A DNA stretch of 64,000 bases from Vibrio ponticus (GTDB taxonomy: Bacteria > Pseudomonadota > Gammaproteobacteria > Enterobacterales > Vibrionaceae), in assembly GCF_009938225.1 (NCBI RefSeq), contig NZ_AP019658.1:744001-808000 (forward strand), read 5' to 3'. Shown in pieces: positions 10,169 through 19,025 of the stretch (the first letter of the stretch is position 1; each line of letters starts with the position of its first letter). The position numbers were made by a program, and so were the translations under genes. The notes beneath the pieces are model-generated. The model was not told the origin of the DNA, did not search any database, and worked only from the letters and a program-made list of their open reading frames with translations.

Positions 10169-11164
10169 ATGGCGAACATTAACCAAGACAGTTCCTTAGA
10201 TAGCACTGACTTGCTTACCGAAATCTCGGTGGCTTACTACCAAGATGGTGCAACGCAAGAAGAGATCTCAAAGAAGTTTTCAATTTCTCGAGCCAAAGTA
10301 GGGCGACTGCTCAAACAAGCTCGCGATGAAGGTATTGTCGAAATTACTGTGAAATATCACCCGGTATTTAGCGCTAAGATTGAACAGCGCTTGATTGATC
10401 GCTTTGGTGTTAAGCGTGCATTGGTGGCTTTAGATCAGCCAAGCGAAGAGCAACAACGACTTCAAGTGGCAGGTTTAGTATCAAAATACCTTGCGAGTAC
10501 ACTACAAAATGGCACGGTAATGACGGTTGGGCAGGGAAGAAACGTGTCGGCAGTGGCGCACCATGTTGGTGTTATCCCGCAGAAAGATGTCAAATTTGTT
10601 TGTGGTATCGGTGGTATTCACCCGCGAGGCGGCATGTTTAATGCTGACCATATTTGTCGCCAATTTGCGAAGAGTTATGGCGGCAGTTCTGAAACACTTT
10701 ATGCTCCCGCTTATGCGGAAAACCGCGAACAGAAACTCGCATTTATGCAAAATGCGACGGTTAAGCAAACATTAGACTTAGCACGTAAAGCCGATGTTGC
10801 TTTGGTTGGTATTGGCGACATGAGCGAGAATAGCTACATGGTGGATTTAGGATGGTTTACCGCAGACGAAGTTGTTCAGTCGCGTATGTTACAAGGCGTA
10901 GTGGGTGATTTTGCCGGTTATGACTTCTTTGATATTCACGGCGTAGCGGCATCAACGGTGATGAGTGATCGTGTGATTGGCTTGGGCATTGATGAGTTTA
11001 AATCGATTTCCGAAGTGATCGCGATAGCGGCTGAAAATAGTAAACCGCTGGCATTGCTTGGAGCACTGCGAACCGGAGCGATTGACGTGATTGCAACCAG
11101 CGTAAGTAATGCATTGACAGTGCTAAACCTAGATGAACAAATCGCAGACAGTAAGCTGTCATAA
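10169..11164 (+). CDS. SorC/DeoR-type sugar-binding transcriptional regulator
   Basis: 331 residues. An N-terminal helix-turn-helix (about residues 18-50: YYQDGATQEEISKKFSISRAKVGRLL) is followed by a SorC-family sugar-phosphate-binding domain from about 65 to the end, with GQGRNVSAVA and GIGGIHPRGGMF. Members sense phosphorylated sugars and act on adjacent operons. It is divergent from tal-tkt, so control of pentose-phosphate genes is a reasonable guess. There is no strong ribosome site before the ATG. A clear terminator follows. Confidence 0.85.
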   Translation: MANINQDSSLDSTDLLTEISVAYYQDGATQEEISKKFSISRAKVGRLLKQARDEGIVEITVKYHPVFSAKIEQRLIDRFGVKRALVALDQPSEEQQRLQVAGLVSKYLASTLQNGTVMTVGQGRNVSAVAHHVGVIPQKDVKFVCGIGGIHPRGGMFNADHICRQFAKSYGGSSETLYAPAYAENREQKLAFMQNATVKQTLDLARKADVALVGIGDMSENSYMVDLGWFTADEVVQSRMLQGVVGDFAGYDFFDIHGVAASTVMSDRVIGLGIDEFKSISEVIAIAAENSKPLALLGALRTGAIDVIATSVSNALTVLNLDEQIADSKLS

Positions 11165-11186
11165 TTGCTGCTGCTTTGAACTAAAG

Positions 11187-11213
11187 AACCCCAAGCTTAT
11201 GTTGGGGTTTTTG
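11187..11213 (+). terminator. Terminator after the SorC-type regulator
   Basis: AACCCCAA and TTGGGGTT pair around a seven-base loop, followed by a run of T. Confidence 0.85.
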
Positions 11214-11246
11214 TTATATGCGGACCACGCAATGCAGCGATGAACC

Positions 11247-12077
11247 TTATTCGATAGGGAGATCGACGCGTTGTCCCCATTCAGTCCAAGAGCCATCATA
11301 AACGGATAATTTCTGATAGCCGCAAATATACGCCGCAAGTAATAAGATAGCGGCAGTCACGCCTGAACCACAGCTAAAAATAAACTGCTTATCTTTATCC
11401 CCAAGCGCAGACTCAATAATAGGTTGTAGCTGTTCAACGCTCTTAACTCGAGTGTCTTGAATGAGCTCGGCAAAGGGTAGACAAACGGAATTAGGAATAT
11501 GACCGCTGCGCACACCTTGGCGCGGCTCAGGGACTTCTTTGTTAAAGCGCGCTTTTGAGCGAGCATCGACCGTTAAGCTTTGGCTGTTATCAATCTCTGC
11601 GAGTACTTGCTCTGCGGACAAAAAGCCGCTTGGGTTGAGCTGACCGTCAAAATTTCCGATTGCGCTCGGCGCTGCGTATTCCGTTGTAGTGGCAAAGCCT
11701 GCCTGTTTCCACGCTGGTAGCCCACCATCAAGAATAACCACTTGGTTATGTCCCATTGTTTTGAGCATCCACCATGCGCGCGGCGCGGCTAGTGTACCGC
11801 TGTTATCGTAAACCACGATCGTTGACTCATTGTTTAAACCCAATGCGCGAGCTTGTTGATTAAAATGCGTTTGTGTCGGCATCATATGAGGCAGTGGTGA
11901 GTTTTGGTCGCAGAACACTTTGTCATAGTCAAAGCGCAGTGCGCCAGGAATTTTGTTTATTTTATCTTTCTCACCTTCTGCTGGGATTTGGAATTCAATA
12001 CTTGCATCAAGGATGACAACTTGCGCATTTTGCTCTTTCAGCTGAGCTAATTGTTCGGCGGTGATGAGTGGAAACAT
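11247..12077 (-). CDS. sseA: 3-mercaptopyruvate sulfurtransferase
   Basis: 276 residues with two rhodanese domains: an inactive N-terminal one (about 1-130) and a catalytic C-terminal one. The active-site loop is CGSGVT at 236-241, the mercaptopyruvate type rather than the thiosulfate type (CRxGxR). The enzyme moves sulfur from 3-mercaptopyruvate to thiol acceptors and feeds sulfide and persulfide pools. AAAGGAC precedes the ATG. It lies near moeB/moeA, whose cofactor also needs sulfur, but the gap and the intervening small gene leave co-transcription uncertain. Confidence 0.93.
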   Translation of the reverse strand: MFPLITAEQLAQLKEQNAQVVILDASIEFQIPAEGEKDKINKIPGALRFDYDKVFCDQNSPLPHMMPTQTHFNQQARALGLNNESTIVVYDNSGTLAAPRAWWMLKTMGHNQVVILDGGLPAWKQAGFATTTEYAAPSAIGNFDGQLNPSGFLSAEQVLAEIDNSQSLTVDARSKARFNKEVPEPRQGVRSGHIPNSVCLPFAELIQDTRVKSVEQLQPIIESALGDKDKQFIFSCGSGVTAAILLLAAYICGYQKLSVYDGSWTEWGQRVDLPIE

Positions 12078-12134
12078 AACAGTCCTTTATCGTGTGTTTA
12101 TCGTTAAGATAAAAATGTGGTGACAATGTCACGT

Positions 12135-12455
12135 TTATTGGTTTGGCTGTTTGGGATAACACGCTTTAAAGCGGTAGCTTTTATCACGTTGCAATAATGT
12201 ACTTTCGACATCGAGTTCCACAGTGGAACCTAGCGGACAATCGATTTGAGCTGGAGAGGTGACCAGTAGTGAGCGTTGCTCAGACGTAATGACGTTAAGA
12301 TAACGTCGATGACCATCGAGCGACTGAGTTAATGTCTGCGAGGTTACAGTGGCTTGGATCGTTTGTGTCGTCTGCTTGGTTTTTAGTAGCAATAAACTGG
12401 CTAGCAGTAGGCAAGCAAACAAAAAAGCGATAAGAAAAATTTTCGGGTTATTCAT
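12135..12455 (-). CDS. Small membrane-anchored protein of unknown function
   Basis: 106 residues. A single hydrophobic segment (residues 5-24) looks like an uncleaved anchor or a signal peptide. A small exported domain follows with two cysteines (IDCPLGS and FKACYP) that could pair. I do not recognise the family. It lies between moeB and sseA on the same strand, with ribosome-site sequence GGAGAAAGG before the ATG. Confidence 0.6.
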   Translation of the reverse strand: MNNPKIFLIAFLFACLLLASLLLLKTKQTTQTIQATVTSQTLTQSLDGHRRYLNVITSEQRSLLVTSPAQIDCPLGSTVELDVESTLLQRDKSYRFKACYPKQPNQ

Positions 12456-12506
12456 TCCTTGCCTTTCTCCTTATCGCTTTTGCTTGAATCTAATCCAACG
12501 GATTAT

Positions 12507-13256
12507 TTAGCGACATACTGAGCAGTTCGGCATCTTCATTAATCCCATGTCACGCCATGACATTGTCATCGCATCGAGGATCAAAATTTTGCCTTGTTTA
12601 GGTGTGCCGTAGTTGGCAATCACCTTAATTGCTTCCATCGCCTGCATTGCGCCGATGATGCCAACGACAGGTGCCATTACACCCGCTTCAACGCAACTTA
12701 AAGCGCCGCCACCAAATAGGCTACTCAAACATTGGTAGCAAGGGGCGTTTTCATCTTGGTAGGTAAATACGCTAATTTGACCTTCCATACGAATCGCCGC
12801 ACCGGAAACCAATGGTGTTTTACTTTGGTAACATAAGCGGTTGAGTTGATTGCGGGTATCAACGTTATCTGAAGCATCGAGCACCAAAGTGTGCGCTTCA
12901 ATCAGTACACGTAGTTCATCATCATTTAAGCGTCTACCAATGGTATCCACTTGAATAAATGGATTAAGCAGTTTTAATGACTCTGCAGCTGATTGAACTT
13001 TCTTTTTGCCAATATCCGCATCATGATGAAGTACCTGACGCTGCAAGTTTGATAACTCTACGATATCATCATCAATAAGCGTCAATTTACCAATACCAGC
13101 AGTCGCGAGATACTGGCTCGATGCACATCCGAGACCGCCAGCGCCAAGAATCAAAATAGAGGCTTGCTTTAACGCTTCTTGTCCTTCGAAATCAAACTGC
13201 TTGAGTACAATCTGACGGTTGTACCTTAGCATTTCTTGATCAGATAAGATCTCCAC
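12507..13256 (-). CDS. moeB: Molybdopterin-synthase adenylyltransferase MoeB
   Basis: 249 residues, an E1-like enzyme that adenylates the C-terminus of MoaD for molybdopterin synthesis. Visible features are the nucleotide-binding GAGGLGC (about residues 38-44), the Asp of LIDDD, and two zinc CxxC pairs: CYQC in mid-protein and CSVC at the C-terminus. The start is GTG. AGGAG, which overlaps the TAG of moeA, is five to six bases before it, so moeA and moeB are translationally coupled in one operon. Confidence 0.95.
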   Translation of the reverse strand: MEILSDQEMLRYNRQIVLKQFDFEGQEALKQASILILGAGGLGCASSQYLATAGIGKLTLIDDDIVELSNLQRQVLHHDADIGKKKVQSAAESLKLLNPFIQVDTIGRRLNDDELRVLIEAHTLVLDASDNVDTRNQLNRLCYQSKTPLVSGAAIRMEGQISVFTYQDENAPCYQCLSSLFGGGALSCVEAGVMAPVVGIIGAMQAMEAIKVIANYGTPKQGKILILDAMTMSWRDMGLMKMPNCSVCR

Positions 13257-13264
13257 CAGCGCTC

Positions 13265-14500
13265 CTAGTACAACGTCGAATTAAACAGTTGAATTTGGAC
13301 AGTTTCGCCAACTTCTACACGACCACGTTCACGCTCTAGAACCACGAAACAGTTAGCTAGGCTCATAGAACGGAAGGCGCCAGAGCTTTGGTTACCTGTG
13401 GTTTCAACCACAAATTTGCCATCTTCTAACGAGTAGATACCACGTTGGTAATCGGTACGTCCCGGCGCTTTTTTGAACGCGGTTTTGGTTGTGGCTGGAA
13501 TCGATTCTGGCGCTTTCCATTCAGTGTGACCCGCAAGTTTGGCAAGCATTGGCTGCACTAAAACATACATGGTCAGTACCGCAGAAACCGGGTTGCCTGG
13601 CAGTCCACAGAACCAAGCGGTAGAGAGCTTACCAAATGCAAAAGGTTTACCCGGTTTAATCGCCAGTTTCCAAAAGCCGATTTCACCAAGTTCTTCAAGA
13701 ATATCTTTGGTGTAGTCAGCTTCGCCAACACTTACGCCACCAGATGTCACTACCACATCGGCAAGCATTTGCGCTTGTTCAAATGTCTCTTTCAGTGTTT
13801 GTGGGCAATCAGGAATAATGCCTAAGTCAATTGGCTCACAACCGAAGTTCTCGATCAATGGCTTAATGCCATAGCGGTTGCTGTCGTAAATTTGACCATC
13901 AGCCAGCGGTTCACCAAGAGGCTTAAGCTCGTCACCAGTCGAGAAGAAGGCAACTTTTGGTTTACGTACCACCACAACATGGCTTACGCCAAGTGACGCA
14001 ATCATCGGGATATCGCGTGGAGACAGGCGAGCGCCTTTAGGCAATACGATATCGCCTTGCTTAATGTCATCACCGGTTGGGCGAATATTGCTCTGAGGTT
14101 TGACTTCTTCTTGCAGAAATAGAATACCTTGCTCGGTGACCTGGGTATTTTCTTGCATGATAACCGCATCACAACCTTCAGGGATTTTTGCTCCCGTCAT
14201 GATACGCACGCACGTACCTTGCGCCCATTCACCTTCAAACGGTTGTCCGGCAAAAGATTTACCAGCAAGAGGCAGGGTGTTTGACTCTGCAAGATCGTTG
14301 ATGCGAACAGCGTAGCCATCCATTGCAGAGTTATCAAAAGGTGGCACGAAAATAGGAGAGAGAATATCTTCGGCTAAAACATAACCTAACGCCTCAGCAA
14401 GCGGCAATTGTAGGGTAGTTTGAATCGGTTTAATGCGCGATAGCATTTTATCCATCGCTTCTTCGATTGGCATCAAGCCCGGAGCGTCACAGCAACCCAT
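13265..14500 (-). CDS. moeA: Molybdopterin molybdenumtransferase MoeA
   Basis: 411 residues, full length. It inserts molybdate into adenylylated molybdopterin. Family features include PPFDNSAMDGYA, the middle-domain TGDEL, VVTSGGVSVGEADY and the late GLPGNPVSAVLT. It is first in the moeA-moeB operon, with AGGA eight bases before the ATG. It is divergent from folE, so moeA and folE, both working on pterin pathways, share a short promoter region. Confidence 0.96.
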   Translation of the reverse strand: MGCCDAPGLMPIEEAMDKMLSRIKPIQTTLQLPLAEALGYVLAEDILSPIFVPPFDNSAMDGYAVRINDLAESNTLPLAGKSFAGQPFEGEWAQGTCVRIMTGAKIPEGCDAVIMQENTQVTEQGILFLQEEVKPQSNIRPTGDDIKQGDIVLPKGARLSPRDIPMIASLGVSHVVVVRKPKVAFFSTGDELKPLGEPLADGQIYDSNRYGIKPLIENFGCEPIDLGIIPDCPQTLKETFEQAQMLADVVVTSGGVSVGEADYTKDILEELGEIGFWKLAIKPGKPFAFGKLSTAWFCGLPGNPVSAVLTMYVLVQPMLAKLAGHTEWKAPESIPATTKTAFKKAPGRTDYQRGIYSLEDGKFVVETTGNQSSGAFRSMSLANCFVVLERERGRVEVGETVQIQLFNSTLY

Positions 14501-14681
14501 GTATGAATCCTAATGTCTTTCTAGTTTTGGCTAACTTTACCATACTTTCGACGCGACAATAAGAAGGCTGTAACGTTGGATCGCCCGCAAACCAATGCCC
14601 ACGCTTAAAATAGGGGTGTAATTGCCCTCAAATCCGAGTATCCTTGTCAGCCATCCGCGAGGAGTAATAAGAGGAAGTGGA

Positions 14682-15335
14682 ATGTCAGGTCTTAGCGAAT
14701 CAGCGAAGTTAGTAAAAGATGCGCTTGAAAGCCGTGGACTCGAGACACCTATGGTGCCGAGCGAGTTCAGTCGAGAAGAAAAAAAGGAAAAAATTCAATA
14801 TCATATGAGAGAGATTTTATCTCTACTCGATCTTGACCTTACTGACGACAGTTTAGAAGAAACGCCGCATCGTATTGCGAAGATGTATGTCGATGAAATC
14901 TTCTCTGGTTTGGACTATCAAAACTTCCCGAAAATCACGGTCATTGAGAACAAAATGAATGTGAGTGAGATGGTGAGAGTTAAAGATATTACGTTGACCA
15001 GTACTTGTGAACATCACCTTGTTACTATTGATGGTAAGGCGGCAGTAGCGTATATTCCGCGCGGAAAGATTATTGGTTTGTCAAAAATTAACCGCATCGT
15101 ACGCTTTTTCTCTCAACGCCCACAGGTACAAGAGCGTTTGACTCAGCAGATCTTAGTTGCTCTACAGACATTATTAGAGTCAGATGACGTAGCGGTGACT
15201 ATCGATGCGACGCATTACTGCGTGAAATCTCGTGGTGTGATGGATGCAACCAGTGAAACGACAACCACTGCGCTAGGTGGGATCTTTAAATCCAACCCAG
15301 CAACACGAGCAGAATTTTTGCACGGTTTACGATAA
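14682..15335 (+). CDS. folE: GTP cyclohydrolase I
   Basis: 217 residues, homohexamer-building zinc enzyme that turns GTP into dihydroneopterin triphosphate, the first folate step. Zinc ligands are Cys109 and His112 in TSTCEHH and Cys180 in THYCVKSRG. The protein aligns closely with E. coli FolE ([19 protein letters not shown]). The start at 14682 ([10 protein letters not shown]) is chosen because GAGGA lies six bases before it and family members begin there; an open frame 20 codons longer exists. A terminator follows. Confidence 0.96.
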   Translation: MSGLSESAKLVKDALESRGLETPMVPSEFSREEKKEKIQYHMREILSLLDLDLTDDSLEETPHRIAKMYVDEIFSGLDYQNFPKITVIENKMNVSEMVRVKDITLTSTCEHHLVTIDGKAAVAYIPRGKIIGLSKINRIVRFFSQRPQVQERLTQQILVALQTLLESDDVAVTIDATHYCVKSRGVMDATSETTTTALGGIFKSNPATRAEFLHGLR

Positions 15336-15346
15336 CCTAGGTTATC
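15331..15346. repeat. Perfect 16-base palindrome at the folE stop
   Basis: GATAACCTAGGTTATC is a perfect palindrome spanning the folE stop codon. It lies a few bases before the true terminator. A role is not known; it could be a protein-binding site or a small mRNA stem. Confidence 0.5.
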
Positions 15347-15358
15347 CCCAGATTACGG

Positions 15359-15387
15359 AAAACCGCTTCGTATGAGGCGGTTTTTTT
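15359..15387 (+). terminator. Terminator after folE
   Basis: AAAACCGC and GCGGTTTT pair around a ten-base loop, followed by seven T. Confidence 0.85.
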
Positions 15388-15474
15388 ATTTAGCCATTTT
15401 TAGCTTGCTGCATAATGCTTGGCACATACGAATAGCGATAGTTATGCAGATAGCAATTTCGACGAGAAGAGATT

Positions 15475-16851
15475 GTGACAGATTCATTTAAAACCCTGCC
15501 ACTGAGAAACGAACTGCTGACCACACTAGACACATTGGGCTACACCACAATGACGCCAATTCAAGCTCAGAGCTTGCCTGCGTTATTGGAAGGTAAAGAT
15601 GTGATTGGTCAGGGTAAAACGGGCTCAGGTAAAACCGCAACGTTTTCACTTGCACTGCTAAGCAACCTAAACGTTAAGCGTTTTCGTGTACAGTCATTGG
15701 TGCTTTGTCCAACCCGTGAACTTGCTGACCAAGTAGCGAAAGAGATCCGTACGCTTGCACGCGGTATTCATAACATCAAAGTACTGACTTTGTGTGGCGG
15801 TATGCCGATGGGACCACAAATTGGTTCACTTGAACATGGCGCGCATATTTTAGTTGGTACGCCTGGTCGTATTCTTGATCACCTAAGCAAAGGTCGCATC
15901 AATCTAGATGAGCTAAACACGCTGGTACTAGACGAAGCGGACCGCATGCTTGAAATGGGCTTCCAAGAAGCATTAGATGCGGTTATCGAGCAGGCACCGA
16001 AGCAACGCCAAACGCTGCTGTTTAGTGCAACTTTCCCTAAACAAATTGAAGCGATTGCTAGCCGCATTACCAAAACACCACTGATGGTGAAAGTAGAGTC
16101 GACCCACCAAACGTCAACCATTGAGCAGTCATTCTATAAGCTAGATACCACGCAAGAGCGTGATGACGCGTTAGAAGCTTTGCTATTAACTCACCGCCCA
16201 CAATCGTCTGTAGTGTTCTGTAACACTAAGAAAGAAGTGATGAATGTAACGGATGAGCTAACTCACCGTGGCTTTAGTGTGGTTGAGCTGCATGGTGACA
16301 TGGAGCAACGCGAGCGCGATCAAGCGTTAACCATGTTTGCTAACAAGAGTATCTCGATTCTAGTTGCGACTGACGTAGCAGCACGTGGTCTAGACGTTGA
16401 GAACCTAGATGCAGTATTTAACTTTGAGCTTTCTCGCGATCCAGAAGTACACGTACATCGCATTGGTCGTACTGGTCGTGCGGGTGCGAAAGGTCAAGCA
16501 TTTAGCTTCTATGGCGAAAAAGACGGTTACCGTGTTGCGCTGATTGAAGAGTACATGGATATCGAAGTTAGCCCGGTAGTCGCGCCTAGCAAACCAAACA
16601 GTGAACCTTTCTACGCAGAGATGACGACGATTCAAATTCTTGGCGGTAAGAAAATGAAGGTACGTGCTGGTGATATTATGGGTGCACTGACTAAGCAAGC
16701 AGGCATTGATGGTAAGCGCATCGGTAAGATTAACATTATGGCAATGGTCTCTTACGTGGCGGTTGAAAACAGTGTAGCGAAAATTGCACTTAAACAACTG
16801 CAAAACGGTAAGATGAAAGGCAAAGCGTTTAAAGCGCGCATTATGAAATAA
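15475..16851 (+). CDS. dbpA: DEAD-box RNA helicase DbpA
   Basis: 458 residues. Motifs are GKTGSGKT near 47-54, PTREL at 79-83, DEAD at 153-156, SAT at about 179 and HRIGRTGR near 325. The C-terminal 75 or so residues (EMTTIQILGGKKMKVRAGDIMGAL) form the DbpA RNA-binding domain, which targets 23S rRNA hairpin 92 during 50S assembly. This domain separates it from the RhlE-like helicase in the same window. The start is GTG at 15475, after GAGAAGAG. Confidence 0.94.
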   Translation: MTDSFKTLPLRNELLTTLDTLGYTTMTPIQAQSLPALLEGKDVIGQGKTGSGKTATFSLALLSNLNVKRFRVQSLVLCPTRELADQVAKEIRTLARGIHNIKVLTLCGGMPMGPQIGSLEHGAHILVGTPGRILDHLSKGRINLDELNTLVLDEADRMLEMGFQEALDAVIEQAPKQRQTLLFSATFPKQIEAIASRITKTPLMVKVESTHQTSTIEQSFYKLDTTQERDDALEALLLTHRPQSSVVFCNTKKEVMNVTDELTHRGFSVVELHGDMEQRERDQALTMFANKSISILVATDVAARGLDVENLDAVFNFELSRDPEVHVHRIGRTGRAGAKGQAFSFYGEKDGYRVALIEEYMDIEVSPVVAPSKPNSEPFYAEMTTIQILGGKKMKVRAGDIMGALTKQAGIDGKRIGKINIMAMVSYVAVENSVAKIALKQLQNGKMKGKAFKARIMK

Positions 16852-16876
16852 TGCTTAACTAGCGACCTTATATTAG

Positions 16877-16907
16877 AGCCCGAGCAATAAAATGCTCGGG
16901 CTTTTTC
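16877..16907 (+). terminator. Terminator after dbpA
   Basis: AGCCCGAGCA and TGCTCGGGCT pair perfectly around a six-base AT loop, followed by a T run. Confidence 0.92.
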
Positions 16908-16963
16908 TATCGCCTATTTATCAACTAAAGTTGTATCGCTGGTAGAGTTTTTATTAAAGCTGG

Positions 16964-18670
16964 TTAACCACAGCAACTACAGTTGCGCTTATACTTGCTC
17001 ATCTTGCCGATACCAGGGTTAAAGGTATTGGTTGGATCAAGAGAATGGTAGAAGGCTTGCAGTTGCTTTTCTGCTTCATAAAGGTGCCCAACATTATGCT
17101 CAGCTGGGTATTTTGCGCCTTTCTCTGTGAGCAGTTTTAGCATCAATGATTTGATTTTCTTGGTATCGGCGCCTTTTTTGAAAATATAGTCTTGGTGGAA
17201 CACGTGACACATAAAGTGACCGTAATACAAACCCATCACCATATCTTTAGTAATTTCGTCAGGTAGCTTTTCAACCCAGTCGATATCATTGCGGCGCAGG
17301 GCAATATCAAGTGCCAAAATATCTTCCACTTCTTTGGCGTGTACCGCTTCATAACGTATCGCGGCACCCGCGGCGGCAAAGCGATGTAGCAGGGCTTTTT
17401 TACCTTCCTCGGCACTGCATTCAAAGTACTCACACTCTTGTTGCTTTGACCAAATCTCAGCAAGATACTGCTTAGCCTCATCAATACCGTCATCACTCAT
17501 CTTTAAGATCAAGTGGTGCTCGTATTTGTCGCGATATTCGAGCATTCGCTTAGGTAAGTGTTGCGGGAAGAGTTTACTTAACCAGTAGAGGGTAATGTCT
17601 GGTAAATCTTTTGAGACAAAAGGAATTCGCTTAAGTATGGTTTCGACTTTTGCTTTAAGCGCAAAAAACTTGGGCAGGTTATCTGTGCCGAGGTGATTGA
17701 TCGAAAGGAAGACGTCTTTACCGTACTTTTCTGCCAAGTTAAAAATGTCGCGGTGCATGTATTCGCCCATTTCCGGCAAATTTTTAAACTGACTTAACAT
17801 GTCACGGCGCAGCATAGTGAGCTTAGCTGGATCGTTACAGCCGATGTAGAACAGCTGTTCTTTGTCGGGAACAGGATACGTATCGACGCGAACAGCAAAT
17901 ACGGCTAATTTTCCGGCACAACCACTTGCTTCAAACAGTCGACGTGAATCAGCATTAAAACGAGAAGGCGTTTCAGCGTCGACATCTCGTACTCGTTGAT
18001 CGTATTCGCGATCAGAAGCCATCGCTTGTGTGTGCTGAATTTGATCAGGGCTAAAGTTGCCTTTCTCAACGTTGGCGAGGATTTCTTCTGGCGTGTCACC
18101 AAGTCCATCAATGCCAAGGTGATTCACCAGTTCGAGTTTGCCTTCTTTGGTGACTTGCCCAAATAAGGCGAGCTCTGTATAAGCTGGACCACGTTTGACC
18201 AATGCGCCACCCGAGTTGTTGGCAATACCGCCGACCACGGTTGCGCCAATTGAAGAAGAGCCAATCACCGAATGAGGCGCGCGTTTAACTTGATCGAGCT
18301 GTTTACTTAGTTGGTGCAAACTCACCCCAGGTAGACTGACGATTTGTTTACCACCATCAATAAGGTGGAGTGTTTTAATTCGGGTAATGTTGATGATCAC
18401 CACTTCGCGGTCGTAGTCTTCACCACTTGGTGCTGAACCCTCGGTTAAACCGGTTTTGGCAGCCTGCATGATGATAATACAATTGGCATCAACAGCAGCT
18501 TGCAGCAAGCGCCATTGTTCGACTAGCGTGGACGGGAAGAGCACGGCGAGCGCTTTGCCTTTACCAGAGCGAAAACCAGAGCGATAGTATTCCGTCTTGT
18601 TCTCTTGGGTTAAGACATTGTCTTTACCGACAATTTGTTCGAATTGGTTAATCAATGCTTGGTTATTCAT
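16964..18670 (-). CDS. dld: Quinone-dependent D-lactate dehydrogenase
   Basis: 568 residues, a peripheral-membrane FAD enzyme oxidising D-lactate to pyruvate and passing electrons to quinone. The FAD-binding PCMH domain occupies roughly residues 35-210 (GLTEGSAPSG, IGSSSIGATVVGGIANNSGG). The rest matches the E. coli Dld membrane-binding and cap domains. The end is CSCCG, a cysteine cluster of unclear use. AGGA precedes the ATG. It is transcribed alone and converges on dbpA. Confidence 0.95.
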   Translation of the reverse strand: MNNQALINQFEQIVGKDNVLTQENKTEYYRSGFRSGKGKALAVLFPSTLVEQWRLLQAAVDANCIIIMQAAKTGLTEGSAPSGEDYDREVVIINITRIKTLHLIDGGKQIVSLPGVSLHQLSKQLDQVKRAPHSVIGSSSIGATVVGGIANNSGGALVKRGPAYTELALFGQVTKEGKLELVNHLGIDGLGDTPEEILANVEKGNFSPDQIQHTQAMASDREYDQRVRDVDAETPSRFNADSRRLFEASGCAGKLAVFAVRVDTYPVPDKEQLFYIGCNDPAKLTMLRRDMLSQFKNLPEMGEYMHRDIFNLAEKYGKDVFLSINHLGTDNLPKFFALKAKVETILKRIPFVSKDLPDITLYWLSKLFPQHLPKRMLEYRDKYEHHLILKMSDDGIDEAKQYLAEIWSKQQECEYFECSAEEGKKALLHRFAAAGAAIRYEAVHAKEVEDILALDIALRRNDIDWVEKLPDEITKDMVMGLYYGHFMCHVFHQDYIFKKGADTKKIKSLMLKLLTEKGAKYPAEHNVGHLYEAEKQLQAFYHSLDPTNTFNPGIGKMSKYKRNCSCCG

Positions 18671-18974
18671 GGGCTTCCTGCGTTTACGTTTCTTGGCGCT
18701 AAGAGGTGAGGCTAACTAACAGATCTTTGTCTGAAATAATTGCTTTACAGTCTAATAACATTCAATGGTCGAGACTAGAGAGGGTGATCATGGTTTGGTT
18801 AGAAATGAGTGGTTTGATTTGCGCAAAATCGAACGAATTATAATTATTTCAGTGATATAGCGAGATTGGATTTGTCTATTAATTCTAAAAATAAACAGCA
18901 CTAATTCCAAAAATGATATAAAACATTTGGCGGTAGACTGATGGGCTCGGGAATTAAGTGTGATTTCGTTCAAG
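18671..18974. other. Intergenic region upstream of dld
   Basis: About 300 bases between the dld start and the desaturase terminator. It should contain the dld promoter. I see no confident operator. A 61-codon frame here has no ribosome site and no recognisable product. Confidence 0.45.
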
Positions 18975-19001
18975 AAAAAGGGAGCGACAATGCGCTCCCA
19001 A
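18975..19001 (-). terminator. Terminator after the desaturase gene
   Basis: GGGAGCG and CGCTCCC pair around a short loop. On the minus strand the stem is followed by TTTTTCTTG. Confidence 0.88.
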
Positions 19002-19025
19002 ATAGGTTTAAACGATAAAACAGCA

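Noticed and set aside
18788-18973. 61-codon open frame between dld and the desaturase
   Set aside because: No ribosome site, no similarity, low-complexity composition; treated as intergenic.
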